This document shows positions 1 through 8,965 of a stretch of 64,000 nt of DNA, piece after piece. The stretch spans positions 1 to 64,000 of the forward strand of contig NZ_JACKTL010000050.1 of NCBI RefSeq assembly GCF_025822245.1, in the 5' to 3' direction. The DNA comes from Mycolicibacterium hodleri. Lineage in GTDB: Bacteria; Actinomycetota; Actinomycetes; Mycobacteriales; Mycobacteriaceae. The notes under the pieces are model-generated. The model was not told the DNA's origin. It worked only from the letters and a program-made list of their open reading frames with translations, and ran no database searches. The position numbers and the translations under genes were made by a program. Each line of letters starts with the position of its first letter. The stretch's first letter is position 1.

Positions 1-1204
1 GCCCCGCCGGCACCACCGTTGGTCGAGCCCGTCCCGCCGTTGCCGCCGTTGGCTCCGTTGCCGCCGACTGCGGCCCCGCCCGCGCCCGTGGTCGACGCCG
101 CGCCGCCGGCCCGCCCGCGCCCGTGGTCGACGCCGCGCCGCCGGCGCCACCCGCACCGCCGTTGGCACCGTCGGTGCCGTTGGCGCCTGCCGCGCCGTTA
201 CCACCGGTAGCCAATGGTGCGGTCCCCGCCACCGCGCCGCCGGCTCCGCCTGCGCCACCGGGGTTTCCGGAGGTCCCGGGCAGGCCGTTGCCACCCGTCA
301 CCGTGCCGGTACCACCGGCTGCGCCGTCTACTCCGGCCGGGCCGGTAGGTGCCGGGTTGACCCCGTTCGCGCCATTGGCGCCGACCGTCGTCCCGTTCGC
401 CCCATTGGTGCCGTTGGCGGCCGCGCCGCCGGTTGCCGAGGTGCCGGGTGTGCCTGCCACCCCGTCACCGCCGACGCCGCCCGCGCCGCCGTGGCCGAAC
501 AGGGCCAGCAGTCCGGCGTTGCCACCGTTGCCACCGTTGGCACTGGTGCCGCCCGCGCCGCCCGCGCCGCCGCTGCCGAGCAGGGCGAACAGGCCGGCGT
601 TGCCGCCGTTGCCACCCGCCGCACCCGCGCCGCCGGCACCGCCTGAGCCACCGTTGCCGAAGATCACGAACGTGCCCGCGTTGGCGCCGTTGCCACCCAC
701 CGCACCGAGGCCGCCAGCGCCACCGGAGCCGCCCGAGCCGAACCAGAGCGCCCCTGCGCCGCCGTTTCCGCCGGCCTGGCCAACGGCGCCGGACCCACCG
801 GTGCCGCCGTAGCCGATGAGCAGTCCGGCGTTTCCGCCGTTGACGCCGGTGCCGACGCCGCCATTGGTGCCGTTGTGCACGAAGATGTTGACGATGGGCA
901 CCAGCCCGACGAGGTTGATCACCTGGTACAGCGGAGTGAATTCAACGGGCCCGATGAAGGCCGCCGACAGAGCGTTGGGGGTGGGGAGATTCGGGGTCGC
1001 CAGGAAGCTGCTGGTACCGATCACCATGGTGTTCGACGTCGTGCACTGAGCCGGTAGCAGCGGGCATCCGACACTGGTGGCCGGTGACAATGACGAAGTT
1101 TGCACAGGTGCGGCATGTGCGATACCGGCGCCGCAGGCGAGTGCCGCACCAGCGCCTGCGATGGACAGGCTGGTGGCTAACGAATAGACGGAGCTCTTCT
1201 TCAC
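1..1204 (-). CDS. PGRS-type Gly/Asn-rich exported protein, 3' partial, frame broken near its distal end
   Basis: Reading leftward from a GTG at 1204, the frame starts with Lys-Lys, a hydrophobic stretch rich in Ala, Gly, Leu and Ile, and an AHAAP-like cleavage site. This is a Sec signal peptide rather than a PE domain. About 90 non-repetitive residues follow, then Gly-Gly-Asn/Ala repeats typical of PGRS regions, including NAGLLALFG-like units. The frame is open with no stop from 1204 to the left edge, so the C-terminus lies outside the window. At 75-144 a perfect 35-bp tandem duplication shifts the frame: left of it the Gly-rich frame continues in a different register, while the original frame becomes Arg/Pro/Ala-rich. 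Start choice is uncertain, because AAGGAG at 1225-1230 is about 20 bases upstream and no in-frame ATG is near. Function is unknown; a surface or secreted protein is likely. The repeat assignment is firm, the exact start is not. Confidence 0.72.
   Translation of the reverse strand, partial: MKKSSVYSLATSLSIAGAGAALACGAGIAHAAPVQTSSLSPATSVGCPLLPAQCTTSNTMVIGTSSFLATPNLPTPNALSAAFIGPVEFTPLYQVINLVGLVPIVNIFVHNGTNGGVGTGVNGGNAGLLIGYGGTGGSGAVGQAGGNGGAGALWFGSGGSGGAGGLGAVGGNGANAGTFVIFGNGGSGGAGGAGAAGGNGGNAGLFALLGSGGAGGAGGTSANGGNGGNAGLLALFGHGGAGGVGGDGVAGTPGTSATGGAAANGTNGANGTTVGANGANGVNPAPTGPAGVDGAAGGTGTVTGGNGLPGTSGNPGGAGGAGGAVAGTAPLATGGNGAAGANGTDGANGGAGGAGGAASTTGAGGPAARRRPRARAGPQSAATEPTAATAGRARPTVVPAG
75..144. 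repeat. Perfect 35-bp tandem duplication inside the PGRS gene
   Basis: Bases 75-109 and 110-144 are identical 35-base units. Because 35 is not a multiple of three, the second copy moves the PGRS reading frame. Removing one copy restores one continuous Gly/Asn-rich frame across the junction, so the duplication looks recent, or an assembly or sequencing artefact, rather than part of the ancestral gene. Confidence 0.9.
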
Positions 1205-1430
1205 TTGGAGACTTTCTTTGTGGGCTCCTTAGAGCCATTAACTAGGGTTTTTGGAGCTGATGACCAGTCATCCCCTGACCGCGGCCGCGACCAAGGCGGC
1301 AAACACTGAATCCTTTCAACTCGGTAAGTACATCTGCATGTAAGCATAGCGATATGCATGTGTGCCTGCAATAGCTGAGTGTGCTGGAGCGAACGATTGC
1401 GGCGGTCGGAATGCACGCCAAGGGCCGATC

Positions 1431-1862
1431 ATGGAATACATTGGCCAGATGGCCGAGTCGACGTGGTGGCAGTACGTGCTCACCGTGACCGGCAATGCCG
1501 CGCAACGGGACATCGCCGAGGCGACGGGAATCGACCAGTCCAGCATCTCGCGCTGGCAGCGGGGGACGACGACCCCGCGGGCAGAGGCGGTGGTCGCGTT
1601 TGCGAGGGCCTATGAGCGCTCGCCGGTCGAGGCGTTGGTTGCCGCGGGCTATCTGAGGAGCGACGAATTGGGTGTCGTGGAATTGACCACGCTCACCGGC
1701 GACCTCACTTCGGTGTCGGTCGACTCACTGCTGAGCGAGCTACGGCGCCGTGTGCTCGCCGGCGGCGAGGAGGCGCAATCGTGGCCGGCTGGCTGGGCCG
1801 CCGATGACACGCGAGTGCACCGGTCGCAGGACCAAGAGAAGAGCGGCGACCTCGGTCGCTGA
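1431..1862 (+). CDS. XRE-like helix-turn-helix regulator
   Basis: A 143-residue protein. Residues about 15-55 form a Cro/C1-type helix-turn-helix, with a recognition-helix stretch reading roughly RDIAEATGIDQSSISRWQRG. An Arg/Ala-rich helix and an acidic C-terminal tail follow. I chose the ATG at 1431 because the HTH is complete from there and the upstream extension is low-complexity; an in-frame ATG at 1449 is also possible. It is transcribed divergently from the PGRS gene, 226 bases away, so it could regulate that promoter, but no clean operator was found. Small stand-alone HTH proteins of this type are common in mycobacteria, and the DNA target is unknown. Confidence 0.7.
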   Translation: MEYIGQMAESTWWQYVLTVTGNAAQRDIAEATGIDQSSISRWQRGTTTPRAEAVVAFARAYERSPVEALVAAGYLRSDELGVVELTTLTGDLTSVSVDSLLSELRRRVLAGGEEAQSWPAGWAADDTRVHRSQDQEKSGDLGR

Positions 1863-2541
1863 CAGGTCCTGGGGTCGCACCCGCGTCATCACCTGCTCCA
1901 ACTCCCAGCGCAAGTGCGGAAGGGCGCCGTGCGCCTCGGGGCTCGACCCGGAGTTGTTGCTGATGCGATCGCCTGCCTTCGATGTGCCGTGCGGTGGTGG
2001 TTCACGGATCGGGCAGCGGGGTTCAGGCCAGCCGACGTCGTCAAGCCGCTGAGCGAACTCCGCGTTCCGACAACACCGTCATCGTGCGCCTATCGGGCGA
2101 TAAGCGCAAGCAAACGATCTTACGTATTCGAGATGTCCTGACATTTGCCTGCTAATGGGCTTCCGTCGGGAGGCGGATGTCCTGTTGGCGAACCGCTCCG
2201 GCTCGGACCGGGCCGGCCGGATCGGTTCGGTGGGACATGGCCAATCCCGCCGTTGTCAACATGGAAGCGTCCTCTGGTGCGCTCGAATCGCAGGTAATGC
2301 AACATGAAGTGGGATTTGAGGCAACCGGGCCGACGTGTCGGTCGACACCCGGCGCGCGGTGACGGCGGTTGTTCCTGCCGGTCGCGAGCTACATCGCAAT
2401 TCTTGACACGTGTGAATAGGCATCGTGGTTAAATGCCGCCGCCGCGCGGGCCGCCAGCGAACACCGATACTGATCTTGATCCCTGCGACCACGACGATCT
2501 CGGCGACGCCCCCAGTGCTTGCGCAAACGAACGTGCGGGTC
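1863..2541. other. Gene-poor intergenic stretch
   Basis: No open frame here looks like a protein in composition or codon use. The only structure I can support is the long hairpin at 2189-2229. A TTGACA at 2403-2408 could be a -35 element, but no convincing -10 lies at the usual spacing. The stretch may be decayed coding DNA. Confidence 0.5.
2189..2229. other. Long GC-rich stem-loop
   Basis: CGAACCG (2189-2195) and CCGGC (2198-2202) pair with GCCGG (2216-2220) and CGGTTCG (2223-2229), separated by a symmetric two-base internal mismatch and closed by a 13-base loop. No T-run follows, so it is not a classic terminator. It could be a structured RNA element, a terminator without a T-tract, or a protein site. 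Confidence 0.45.
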
Positions 2542-3030
2542 CTACCGGGTGTGGTCGCGGTGCCGCACGGAGGCTTCGATGTCGCCGGCCGTGACGACGT
2601 GACCGTCCTCGCAGCGCACCTCGACGGCGATGGGGCTCCCGCAGTCGGCATGCGTCAGGGCGACGCGGCCGCCGTCGGAGCGCGTCCAGCGGTTGCCCCA
2701 CTGCATCAGGGCGAGCAGTGCCGGCAGGAGCTCCTCGCCCTTGGGGGTGAGGTGGTAGTCCTCGCGGCTTCGTTGTCCGGCCACGTGGTACGGCCGCCGT
2801 TCGAGTAGGCCCTCGTCGACGAGCTCCTTGAGGCGGGCGGCCGTGATCCGTTCGCTGACCTGAGCCCGACGGACGAACTCGTCGAATCGGTGGGCGCCGT
2901 AGAACGCCTCTCGGAGCAGCAGCATGCTGGCCCGGCGGCCCACGACGTCGAGCGCGGCGGCCATGGTGCAATTTTCCGCCGACCAGCCGTCACGATCGGC
3001 GAGTGCGCCCGTCAGCGTCATGGAGGTCAC
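2542..3030 (-). CDS. HxlR-family winged-helix regulator
   Basis: A 162-residue protein with the HxlR/MarR-like winged helix at about residues 20-110: a Cys near position 21, a hydrophobic dimer helix, the segment around FDEFVRRAQVSERITAARL, and the wing ending in an HLTPKGEEL-like strand that is diagnostic of HxlR. The tail contains a Cys and several His residues. It is transcribed away from car with 108 bases between the starts. A perfect 10-bp dyad lies in that gap, close to its own promoter, so autoregulation and control of car are likely. The effector, perhaps an aldehyde or aromatic acid, is inferred only from context. Confidence 0.85.
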   Translation of the reverse strand: MTSMTLTGALADRDGWSAENCTMAAALDVVGRRASMLLLREAFYGAHRFDEFVRRAQVSERITAARLKELVDEGLLERRPYHVAGQRSREDYHLTPKGEELLPALLALMQWGNRWTRSDGGRVALTHADCGSPIAVEVRCEDGHVVTAGDIEASVRHRDHTR

Positions 3031-3044
3031 ATCGCCATGATGCC

Positions 3045-3074
3045 ACGCTGACTTGCCAGAGGTAAAGTCAGCGT
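3045..3074. promoter_or_regulatory. Candidate HxlR operator between the regulator and car
   Basis: Perfect inverted repeat: ACGCTGACTT at 3045-3054 and AAGTCAGCGT at 3065-3074, with a 10-base spacer. A further TGACTTACC half-site follows at 3084-3092. The dyad starts 15 bases before the regulator gene and ends about 64 bases before car, a natural position for control of both promoters. Confidence 0.65.
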
Positions 3075-3138
3075 CGTACTGTCTGACTTACCCGGGCCGC
3101 AGTCAGCATGCACGCGACCCACCAGACGCGAGGTAGCG

Positions 3139-6100
3139 ATGACGATCGACGTATCCCCCCAGGCCGCGGCACTCGACCGGACCGCCGCACTCCTCGCGAA
3201 GGACCCGCAGATTCAGCGCGCCACACCCCGGCAGGACGTCGTCACGGCAGCCCGCCAGCCGGGTCTGCGACTCGCCGAGGTGCTCGCCACCTTCGTCGAC
3301 GGCTACGAGGATCGCCCGGCCATCGGCAGCCGCGCCCGCTCCGTCGTCACCGATCCCGCGACGGGCCGCAGCGTGGCCCTGCTGCGTCCCGAATTCGAGA
3401 CCACGTCCTACCGCGAGCTGTGGTCCAACGTCACCGCCGTCGCGAACGCGTGGAGCCAGGCGCCGGACGCGCCCGTGCGGCCGGGGGACTTCGTCGCCAC
3501 CATCGGCTTCGCCAGCGGGGACTACCTGACGGTGGACCTCGTCTGCGGCTACCTGGGCTTGGTCGCCGTGCCCCTGCAGCACAACGCGTCGGTGTCCCGG
3601 CTGCAGCCGATTCTCGCCGAGACCGAGCCGGTGGTGCTCGCCGTTAGCGCCGCCTACCTCGATCTGGCGGTGGAATCGGTGCTGGGCAACCGATCGCTGC
3701 GGCGGCTGGTCGTGTTCGACTTCTCGGCCGACGTCGACGACGATCGCGACCGGCTCGAGCGGGCCACCGCCCGCCTGGCTGCGGAGGGAATGGACGTCGT
3801 GGTGGAGACGCTCGACGCCGCGGTTGCCCGGGGACGGGCCCTGCCGGACACGCCGCCCTACACCGAAGGCGACCAGGACCGGCTCGCCATGATCCTGTAC
3901 ACCTCGGGCAGCACGGGTGCGCCGAAGGGCGCCATGTGGACCGAGAAGATGGTCGCCACGCTGTGGACGTTGCCGCTCAAGGCGCCGGATGTCCCGGTCG
4001 TCAACGTCAACTTCCTCCCCCTCAACCACCTCGGCGGCCGGATCCCGCTGTCCTCGGCCTTCCAGGCGGGCGGCACGAGCTACTTCGTGCCCGAGAGCGA
4101 TCTGTCGACGCTGTTCGAGGACTGGTCCCTGGTACGTCCCACCGACGTCGGGCTGGTGCCGCGCGTGGTCGACATGCTGTTCCAGCGATACCAGCAGGGC
4201 GTCGAGCGGCTGGTGTCCCAGGGGGTCGACGAGACGACGGCCGACACCCTTGCCAAGGCCGAGCTCCGCGAGCACGTCTTCGGCGGCCGCGTGGTCGGGG
4301 GCTTCGTCAGCACCGCACCCCTGTCCGCCGAGATGAAGACGTTCGTCGAGTCCTGCCTCGACGCGAACCTGGCCGACGCCTATGGGCTCACCGAGATCGG
4401 TGCCGTCTCGACCGACGGAATCATCGTGCGGCCCTTGGTGATCGACTACAAGCTGATCGACGTGCCTGAGCTCGGTTACTTCAACACCGACCGGCCGTAC
4501 CCCCGCGGGGAACTGCTGGTGAAGAGCAACGGTGCCACCCCCGGGTACTACAAGCGACCGGAGGTGACGGCGGAGGTCTTCGACGCCGACGGGCACTACC
4601 GCACGGGTGACGTGATGGCGGAGATCGCCCCGGACCACCTCGTCTACGTGGACCGGCGCAACAACGTCATCAAGCTGTCCCAGGGTGAGTTCGTCGCGGT
4701 TGCCAACCTGGAGGCCGTCTACGCCGGCGCCGCCCTGGTGCGCCAAATCTTCCTCTACGGCAACAGCGAACGCGCCGCGCTCCTGGCGGTCGTCGTACCC
4801 ACCGAGGATGCCCTCGCGCGATTCGAGGGCGATCCCGCCGGGCTGAAGACCGCCATCCAGCAGACGCTGTCGCAGACGGCCCGCGAGGCGGAGCTGCAAT
4901 CCTACGAGCTGCCCGCCGACATCCTCGTCGAGGACATGCCGTTCAGTGCCGCCAACGGGCTGCTGTCCGGCGTCGGAAAGTTGTTGCGGCCCAAGCTCAA
5001 GGAACACTACGGCGCCGCGCTGGAGCAGATGTACGCCGACCTCGACGGCGCCAGGGCCGACGAGCTTCGGGCGCTGCTCGACGCGGCCGCGAGCCAGCCC
5101 GTCGTCGACTCCGTCGTCCAAGCCGCCCAGGCGCTACTGGGCATCTCGGACACCGCACCGGAGCCCGCCGCCAAGTTCCTCGACCTGGGTGGGGACTCGC
5201 TGTCGGCGTTGACGTTCTCCAACCTCCTGCAGGACGTCTTCGGCGTCGAGATGCCGGTGGGTGTCATCATCGGTCCGACGACGACGCTGGCCGACATCGC
5301 GGCGTACGTGGAGCGCCAGCGATCCGGGGGATCGGCGGGTGCGACCTTCGGCGGTGTCCACGGCGTCGGCGCCACGGCGGTTCGCGCGTCGGACCTGACA
5401 CTCGACCACTTCCTGCCTGCCGAACTTCTGTCCAATGCCGGTGCGCTGCCTCAGGTTTCGACTGACGAGCCGCGCACCGTCCTGCTCACCGGCGCCAACG
5501 GCTATCTGGGCAAGTTTCTCGCACTCGACTGGTTGCAGCGGCTGTCGACGGTTGGCGGGACGCTGGTCTGCCTCGTCCGGGGCGACGACGTCTCCTCGGC
5601 GCGCGCCCGCCTGGAGGCGGTGTTCGAGGGCGAGGACCCGGTGCTGCTCGACCGGTTCCGTCGGCTCGCCGAGGAGCATCTGGTGGTGATCGTCGGTGAC
5701 GTGGCCGAGCCCCGGTTCGGCCTCGACGAGGACGCCTGGCAGCGGTTGGCGGACAACGTGGACCTCGTCGTGCACCCGGCGGCGTTGGTCAACCACGTGC
5801 TGCCCTACTCACAGCTGTTCGGCCCCAACGTCGTCGGCACCGCAGAGGTTATCCGCCTGGCGATCACGTCGCGGCGCAAGCCCGTCGCGTACGTCTCCAC
5901 CGTGTCGGTGGCGATGACCGTCGACCCGGACCGCTTCGAGGAGGACGGCGACATCAGGACGGTCAGCCCCGAGCGCCCCGTCGACGACTCCTACGCCAAC
6001 GGCTACGGCAACAGCAAGTGGGCGGGGGAGGTCCTGCTCCGGGAGGCCCACGACCTCTGCGGCCTGCCCGTGACGGTGTTCCGATCGGGAATGATCCTCG

Positions 6101-6669
6101 CCCACCGCAGCTACGCGGGTCAGCTCAACGTGCCAGACATGTTCACCCGCTTGATCTTCAGCGTGCTGGCCACCGGTCTGGCACCGACGTCGTTCTACGT
6201 CAGGGACGCCGACGGGCACCGGCAGCGCTCGCACTACGACGGTCTGCCGGTGGACTTCGTCGCGGAGGCGATCACGACGCTCGGCGCCGAGACGAAGACG
6301 GGGTTCCGGTCCCTCGACGTGATGAACCCCCACGACGACGGGATCTCGTTGGACGTGTTCGTCGACTGGCTGGTCGAGTCGGGTCATGCCGTCAACCGCA
6401 TCGACGACTACGACGAGTGGTTCCGCCGCTTCGAGACCGCTCTTCGCGCCCTGCCGGAGCACCTGCGGCAGCAGTCGGTGTTGCCCCTGCTGCACGCCTA
6501 CCGCCGGCCGGAGGTACCCGTCCAGGGCTCGCTGGCCCCCGCCGAGGCGTTTCAGGCGGCGGTGCGCGCCGCGAAGATCGGTGTGGACCAGGATGTTCCG
6601 CACCTGACCCAGGACTTCATCGGCAAGTACGTGTCGGACTTGCGACTGCTCGACGTCCTGACGTCGTGA
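3139..6669 (+). CDS. car: Carboxylic acid reductase (ATP/NADPH-dependent, A-PCP-R)
   Basis: A 1176-residue three-domain enzyme, the usual CAR length. The adenylation domain carries YTSGSTGAPKGAM near residues 254-266. A carrier-protein domain has LGGDSLS with the phosphopantetheine serine near S687. The C-terminal short-chain-dehydrogenase-like reductase domain has TGANGYLG near 784-791 and the catalytic Y956/K960 pair in YGNSKWAGE. The enzyme activates a carboxylic acid as acyl-AMP, transfers it to the carrier arm and reduces it with NADPH to the aldehyde. It needs a phosphopantetheinyl transferase encoded elsewhere. The start follows GAGGTAGCG. The M. tuberculosis relative is FadD9. Divergence from an HxlR regulator suggests substrate- or aldehyde-responsive control. 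Confidence 0.95.
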   Translation: MTIDVSPQAAALDRTAALLAKDPQIQRATPRQDVVTAARQPGLRLAEVLATFVDGYEDRPAIGSRARSVVTDPATGRSVALLRPEFETTSYRELWSNVTAVANAWSQAPDAPVRPGDFVATIGFASGDYLTVDLVCGYLGLVAVPLQHNASVSRLQPILAETEPVVLAVSAAYLDLAVESVLGNRSLRRLVVFDFSADVDDDRDRLERATARLAAEGMDVVVETLDAAVARGRALPDTPPYTEGDQDRLAMILYTSGSTGAPKGAMWTEKMVATLWTLPLKAPDVPVVNVNFLPLNHLGGRIPLSSAFQAGGTSYFVPESDLSTLFEDWSLVRPTDVGLVPRVVDMLFQRYQQGVERLVSQGVDETTADTLAKAELREHVFGGRVVGGFVSTAPLSAEMKTFVESCLDANLADAYGLTEIGAVSTDGIIVRPLVIDYKLIDVPELGYFNTDRPYPRGELLVKSNGATPGYYKRPEVTAEVFDADGHYRTGDVMAEIAPDHLVYVDRRNNVIKLSQGEFVAVANLEAVYAGAALVRQIFLYGNSERAALLAVVVPTEDALARFEGDPAGLKTAIQQTLSQTAREAELQSYELPADILVEDMPFSAANGLLSGVGKLLRPKLKEHYGAALEQMYADLDGARADELRALLDAAASQPVVDSVVQAAQALLGISDTAPEPAAKFLDLGGDSLSALTFSNLLQDVFGVEMPVGVIIGPTTTLADIAAYVERQRSGGSAGATFGGVHGVGATAVRASDLTLDHFLPAELLSNAGALPQVSTDEPRTVLLTGANGYLGKFLALDWLQRLSTVGGTLVCLVRGDDVSSARARLEAVFEGEDPVLLDRFRRLAEEHLVVIVGDVAEPRFGLDEDAWQRLADNVDLVVHPAALVNHVLPYSQLFGPNVVGTAEVIRLAITSRRKPVAYVSTVSVAMTVDPDRFEEDGDIRTVSPERPVDDSYANGYGNSKWAGEVLLREAHDLCGLPVTVFRSGMILAHRSYAGQLNVPDMFTRLIFSVLATGLAPTSFYVRDADGHRQRSHYDGLPVDFVAEAITTLGAETKTGFRSLDVMNPHDDGISLDVFVDWLVESGHAVNRIDDYDEWFRRFETALRALPEHLRQQSVLPLLHAYRRPEVPVQGSLAPAEAFQAAVRAAKIGVDQDVPHLTQDFIGKYVSDLRLLDVLTS

Positions 6670-6760
6670 CCGACGCGCGGCGGTTCGGGGCGCAAAGACG
6701 GCGTGGGCGGGTGACGGCGAACTAGGTTGGTGTCTTTCCGATCGACGACGGGAGACCACC

Positions 6761-7969
6761 ATGGGACGCGGCCTGAAGTTCGGCGCCGTCGGCGTGTGCG
6801 CGCTGATGGCCGTCGGCTGCGGTGGTTCGGGCGGCGGCACCCAGCCGGCTGCGGCGCCGAGCCCCAGCCCGACGAGCAGTTCCGCAGCACCGCGACCGGT
6901 GATCAGCCCGTCGCTTCTCGACGTCGGCAGGTATCCCACCGCACCGCGTCCCCCGCTGGGTCTCGCGGGTAATCCGGCCGTGGGAGCGGTGTCCGACGCC
7001 CAGCACATGGCCGACTTCGTGGTGGGTCCGTGGCAGGTCGACGACAAACTCGTCGGCACCTACCTCAACAGTTTCTACGTGCTGAGCTCGGCCAGCGTGC
7101 TGAAGCAGCTGGGCCCGGAGGGAGTCGCGACCGCGGCGGCCCAGGCCGGGATGATCAACGGATTCGCCTCGGCCCGACAGGATCCGGACCGGGAGTCGAT
7201 GGTGAACGCCGTGCTGCGCTTCCCCGATCCCGCGGCCGCGACGGCGGCCAGCGCGGCGATGGGAGACGCCGCGGCCAGGCAACCCGTGAAGGGCGTCGCC
7301 CCGACGGTGGTGGCCATCCCGGGTCATCCCGACGCCGTGGCCTCGACCTATCCGTTCACCCCGAACGGCTCTACACAGACCAGTGCCACCGTGCGTTCCT
7401 TCACCCCGCGGGGTCCGTACGTGTTCATGCACTTCGTCCAGTCGGTCGACGGCGTCGACCGCGCCACAGGACTGGTGGCCAAGGCAATCGACGCCCAGGG
7501 GCCGGCCATCGACGAGTTCACCCCCGCGGGCGATCTCGCCGCCGTACCGCTCGACCCGACCGGGCTGCTCGCCAAGACCCTGCCCGCCGCCGTCTCCGAG
7601 GCCGCGAAGAATGCGGTGTACGCGACGAAGGGAGCCGAGCACTTCCAGAGCAACCCCGTGGCGTCGGCGACGCTGTTCTCCGACACCGGCACCACCCAGG
7701 TCGCGATGGGGAGCACGAACGTCTATCAGACCAAGGACGACGGCGCGGCGGTCATGATCATCAACGCGTTCAGCCAGGAGATGACGTCGGACGGGATGGC
7801 GATCGCCGACACGGTCACGGCCCTGCCCGACAGCCATTGCTACGCGTTGCCGAAGGGGTTCTACTGCGTGGCGCCCGCCGGCCGGTACGCGATCGAGGCT
7901 CGCAGCGATCAGCTGGCCGACGTCCACCAGCAGTTGTCCGCTCAGTACGTGATGCTCACGGCGAAGTAG
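6761..7969 (+). CDS. Secreted lipoprotein, DUF7373-like
   Basis: A 402-residue protein. A short charged N-terminus and hydrophobic core end in an AVGC lipobox with C20 as the lipidated residue, followed by a Ser/Pro/Ala linker. The mature part resembles the mycobacterial DUF7373 lipoprotein family: a long alpha/beta protein with repeated regions around GPWQVDDKLVGTYLNSFY and VNAVLRFPD, and a pair of Cys near the C-terminus that could form a disulfide. It should sit on the outer face of the cytoplasmic membrane. No enzymatic motif is visible. Its end overlaps the convergent EamA gene by 14 bases. Function is unknown. Confidence 0.8.
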   Translation: MGRGLKFGAVGVCALMAVGCGGSGGGTQPAAAPSPSPTSSSAAPRPVISPSLLDVGRYPTAPRPPLGLAGNPAVGAVSDAQHMADFVVGPWQVDDKLVGTYLNSFYVLSSASVLKQLGPEGVATAAAQAGMINGFASARQDPDRESMVNAVLRFPDPAAATAASAAMGDAAARQPVKGVAPTVVAIPGHPDAVASTYPFTPNGSTQTSATVRSFTPRGPYVFMHFVQSVDGVDRATGLVAKAIDAQGPAIDEFTPAGDLAAVPLDPTGLLAKTLPAAVSEAAKNAVYATKGAEHFQSNPVASATLFSDTGTTQVAMGSTNVYQTKDDGAAVMIINAFSQEMTSDGMAIADTVTALPDSHCYALPKGFYCVAPAGRYAIEARSDQLADVHQQLSAQYVMLTAK

Positions 7970-8894
7970 GCGTCATCGCCTCCGCGGCGGCGGCCCGCTC
8001 GACACCGCCGGCCCGACCCTCGACGCTTCTGGCGAGGTAGGTGCCCGTCAGGATCAGCACGGCGCCGACGACCCCGGCGACCGTCACGGGATCGCCCGCG
8101 ACCGTCACTCCGATCGCCGCCGCCCACAGTGGTTCGGTGCCAAGGAGCACGCTCACCCGGGCCGGGGAGGTGCGGCGCGCGGCCCACATCTGCACGACGA
8201 ACGCGAAGATGGTGCACGACAGCGCCAAGTGGAGCACGAGGAGCCACGAGTACGCGGTCATCTGGGTGGCGACGTCGACGACGCCGCGTCCGGTGGTACC
8301 CGACAGGACGACGAAAATGCCCAGGGCGGCGGCGAATTGGACGAGGGTCACCCGCCCGGGGTCGAGGGCTCGACCCGCGGACACCCGCGAGATCACGATG
8401 ACGTGGACCGAACGCGCCACGGCCGCGAGCAGCATCAGGAGATCGCCCAGGCTGGGCGTGGCGAATCCGCCGTTCTGAGTGAGAAGACCGACACCCGCCA
8501 CCGCGACGGCGGCGGACCAGTAGAACGTGGCGGACAGGCGGGGGACCGCAGCGCGTCGGTCGAGAAGCGGCGTGACGACGATCGTCAGCGAGATGATCAG
8601 CCCGGCGTTGGCAGCGGAGGTCTTCGTGACACCGAACGTCTCGAGGACGAGCACGACGCCGAGAATCGCGCCGAACACCGCACCCCACGCCAGCTCGTGG
8701 CGCGTGAGCCGGCGCAGACGCGGTGCCACGACGAGGGTCAGGCCGGCCGCGGCGATCCCGAATCGCAGTGTCAGGACGGCGAACACGGTGTCGGGGGTGA
8801 CGGACTCCTTCGCGGCGAGGTAGCTCGATCCCCACGCGAGGGCGACCGCGAGCAGGGCGAGGTCGACGGTGTGCCGGTTCGTCGTGGGTGTCAC
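7956..8894 (-). CDS. EamA/DMT-family metabolite exporter
   Basis: A 312-residue protein with about ten hydrophobic helices arranged as two EamA repeats. Each repeat starts with the conserved pattern of a helix, a basic loop and a Gly/Ala-rich helix. The second repeat contains LGTEPLWAAAIG, the usual EamA signature near TM9. It is probably an inner-membrane exporter of an amino acid or other small metabolite. The LysR gene starts 71 bases away in the opposite direction, the standard layout of a LysR regulator and the exporter it controls. Confidence 0.85.
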   Translation of the reverse strand: MTPTTNRHTVDLALLAVALAWGSSYLAAKESVTPDTVFAVLTLRFGIAAAGLTLVVAPRLRRLTRHELAWGAVFGAILGVVLVLETFGVTKTSAANAGLIISLTIVVTPLLDRRAAVPRLSATFYWSAAVAVAGVGLLTQNGGFATPSLGDLLMLLAAVARSVHVIVISRVSAGRALDPGRVTLVQFAAALGIFVVLSGTTGRGVVDVATQMTAYSWLLVLHLALSCTIFAFVVQMWAARRTSPARVSVLLGTEPLWAAAIGVTVAGDPVTVAGVVGAVLILTGTYLARSVEGRAGGVERAAAAEAMTPTSP

Positions 8895-8965
8895 GGGTCA
8901 ATCGTGAGTGGGGGAGTCTCGGTAGACAAGCGAAATGAAATTCCGATATTGAGTAGAGTTACTAC

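Noticed and set aside
123..812. Pro/Ala-rich open frame on the plus strand
   Set aside because: It is the reverse complement of Gly-rich PGRS repeats.
1914..2141. 75-codon open frame in the gene-poor stretch
   Set aside because: No ribosome site, motif or convincing composition.
3103..5121. Long open frame antisense to car
   Set aside because: Its composition is that of a high-G+C shadow of the car frame, and the sense protein has all CAR motifs.
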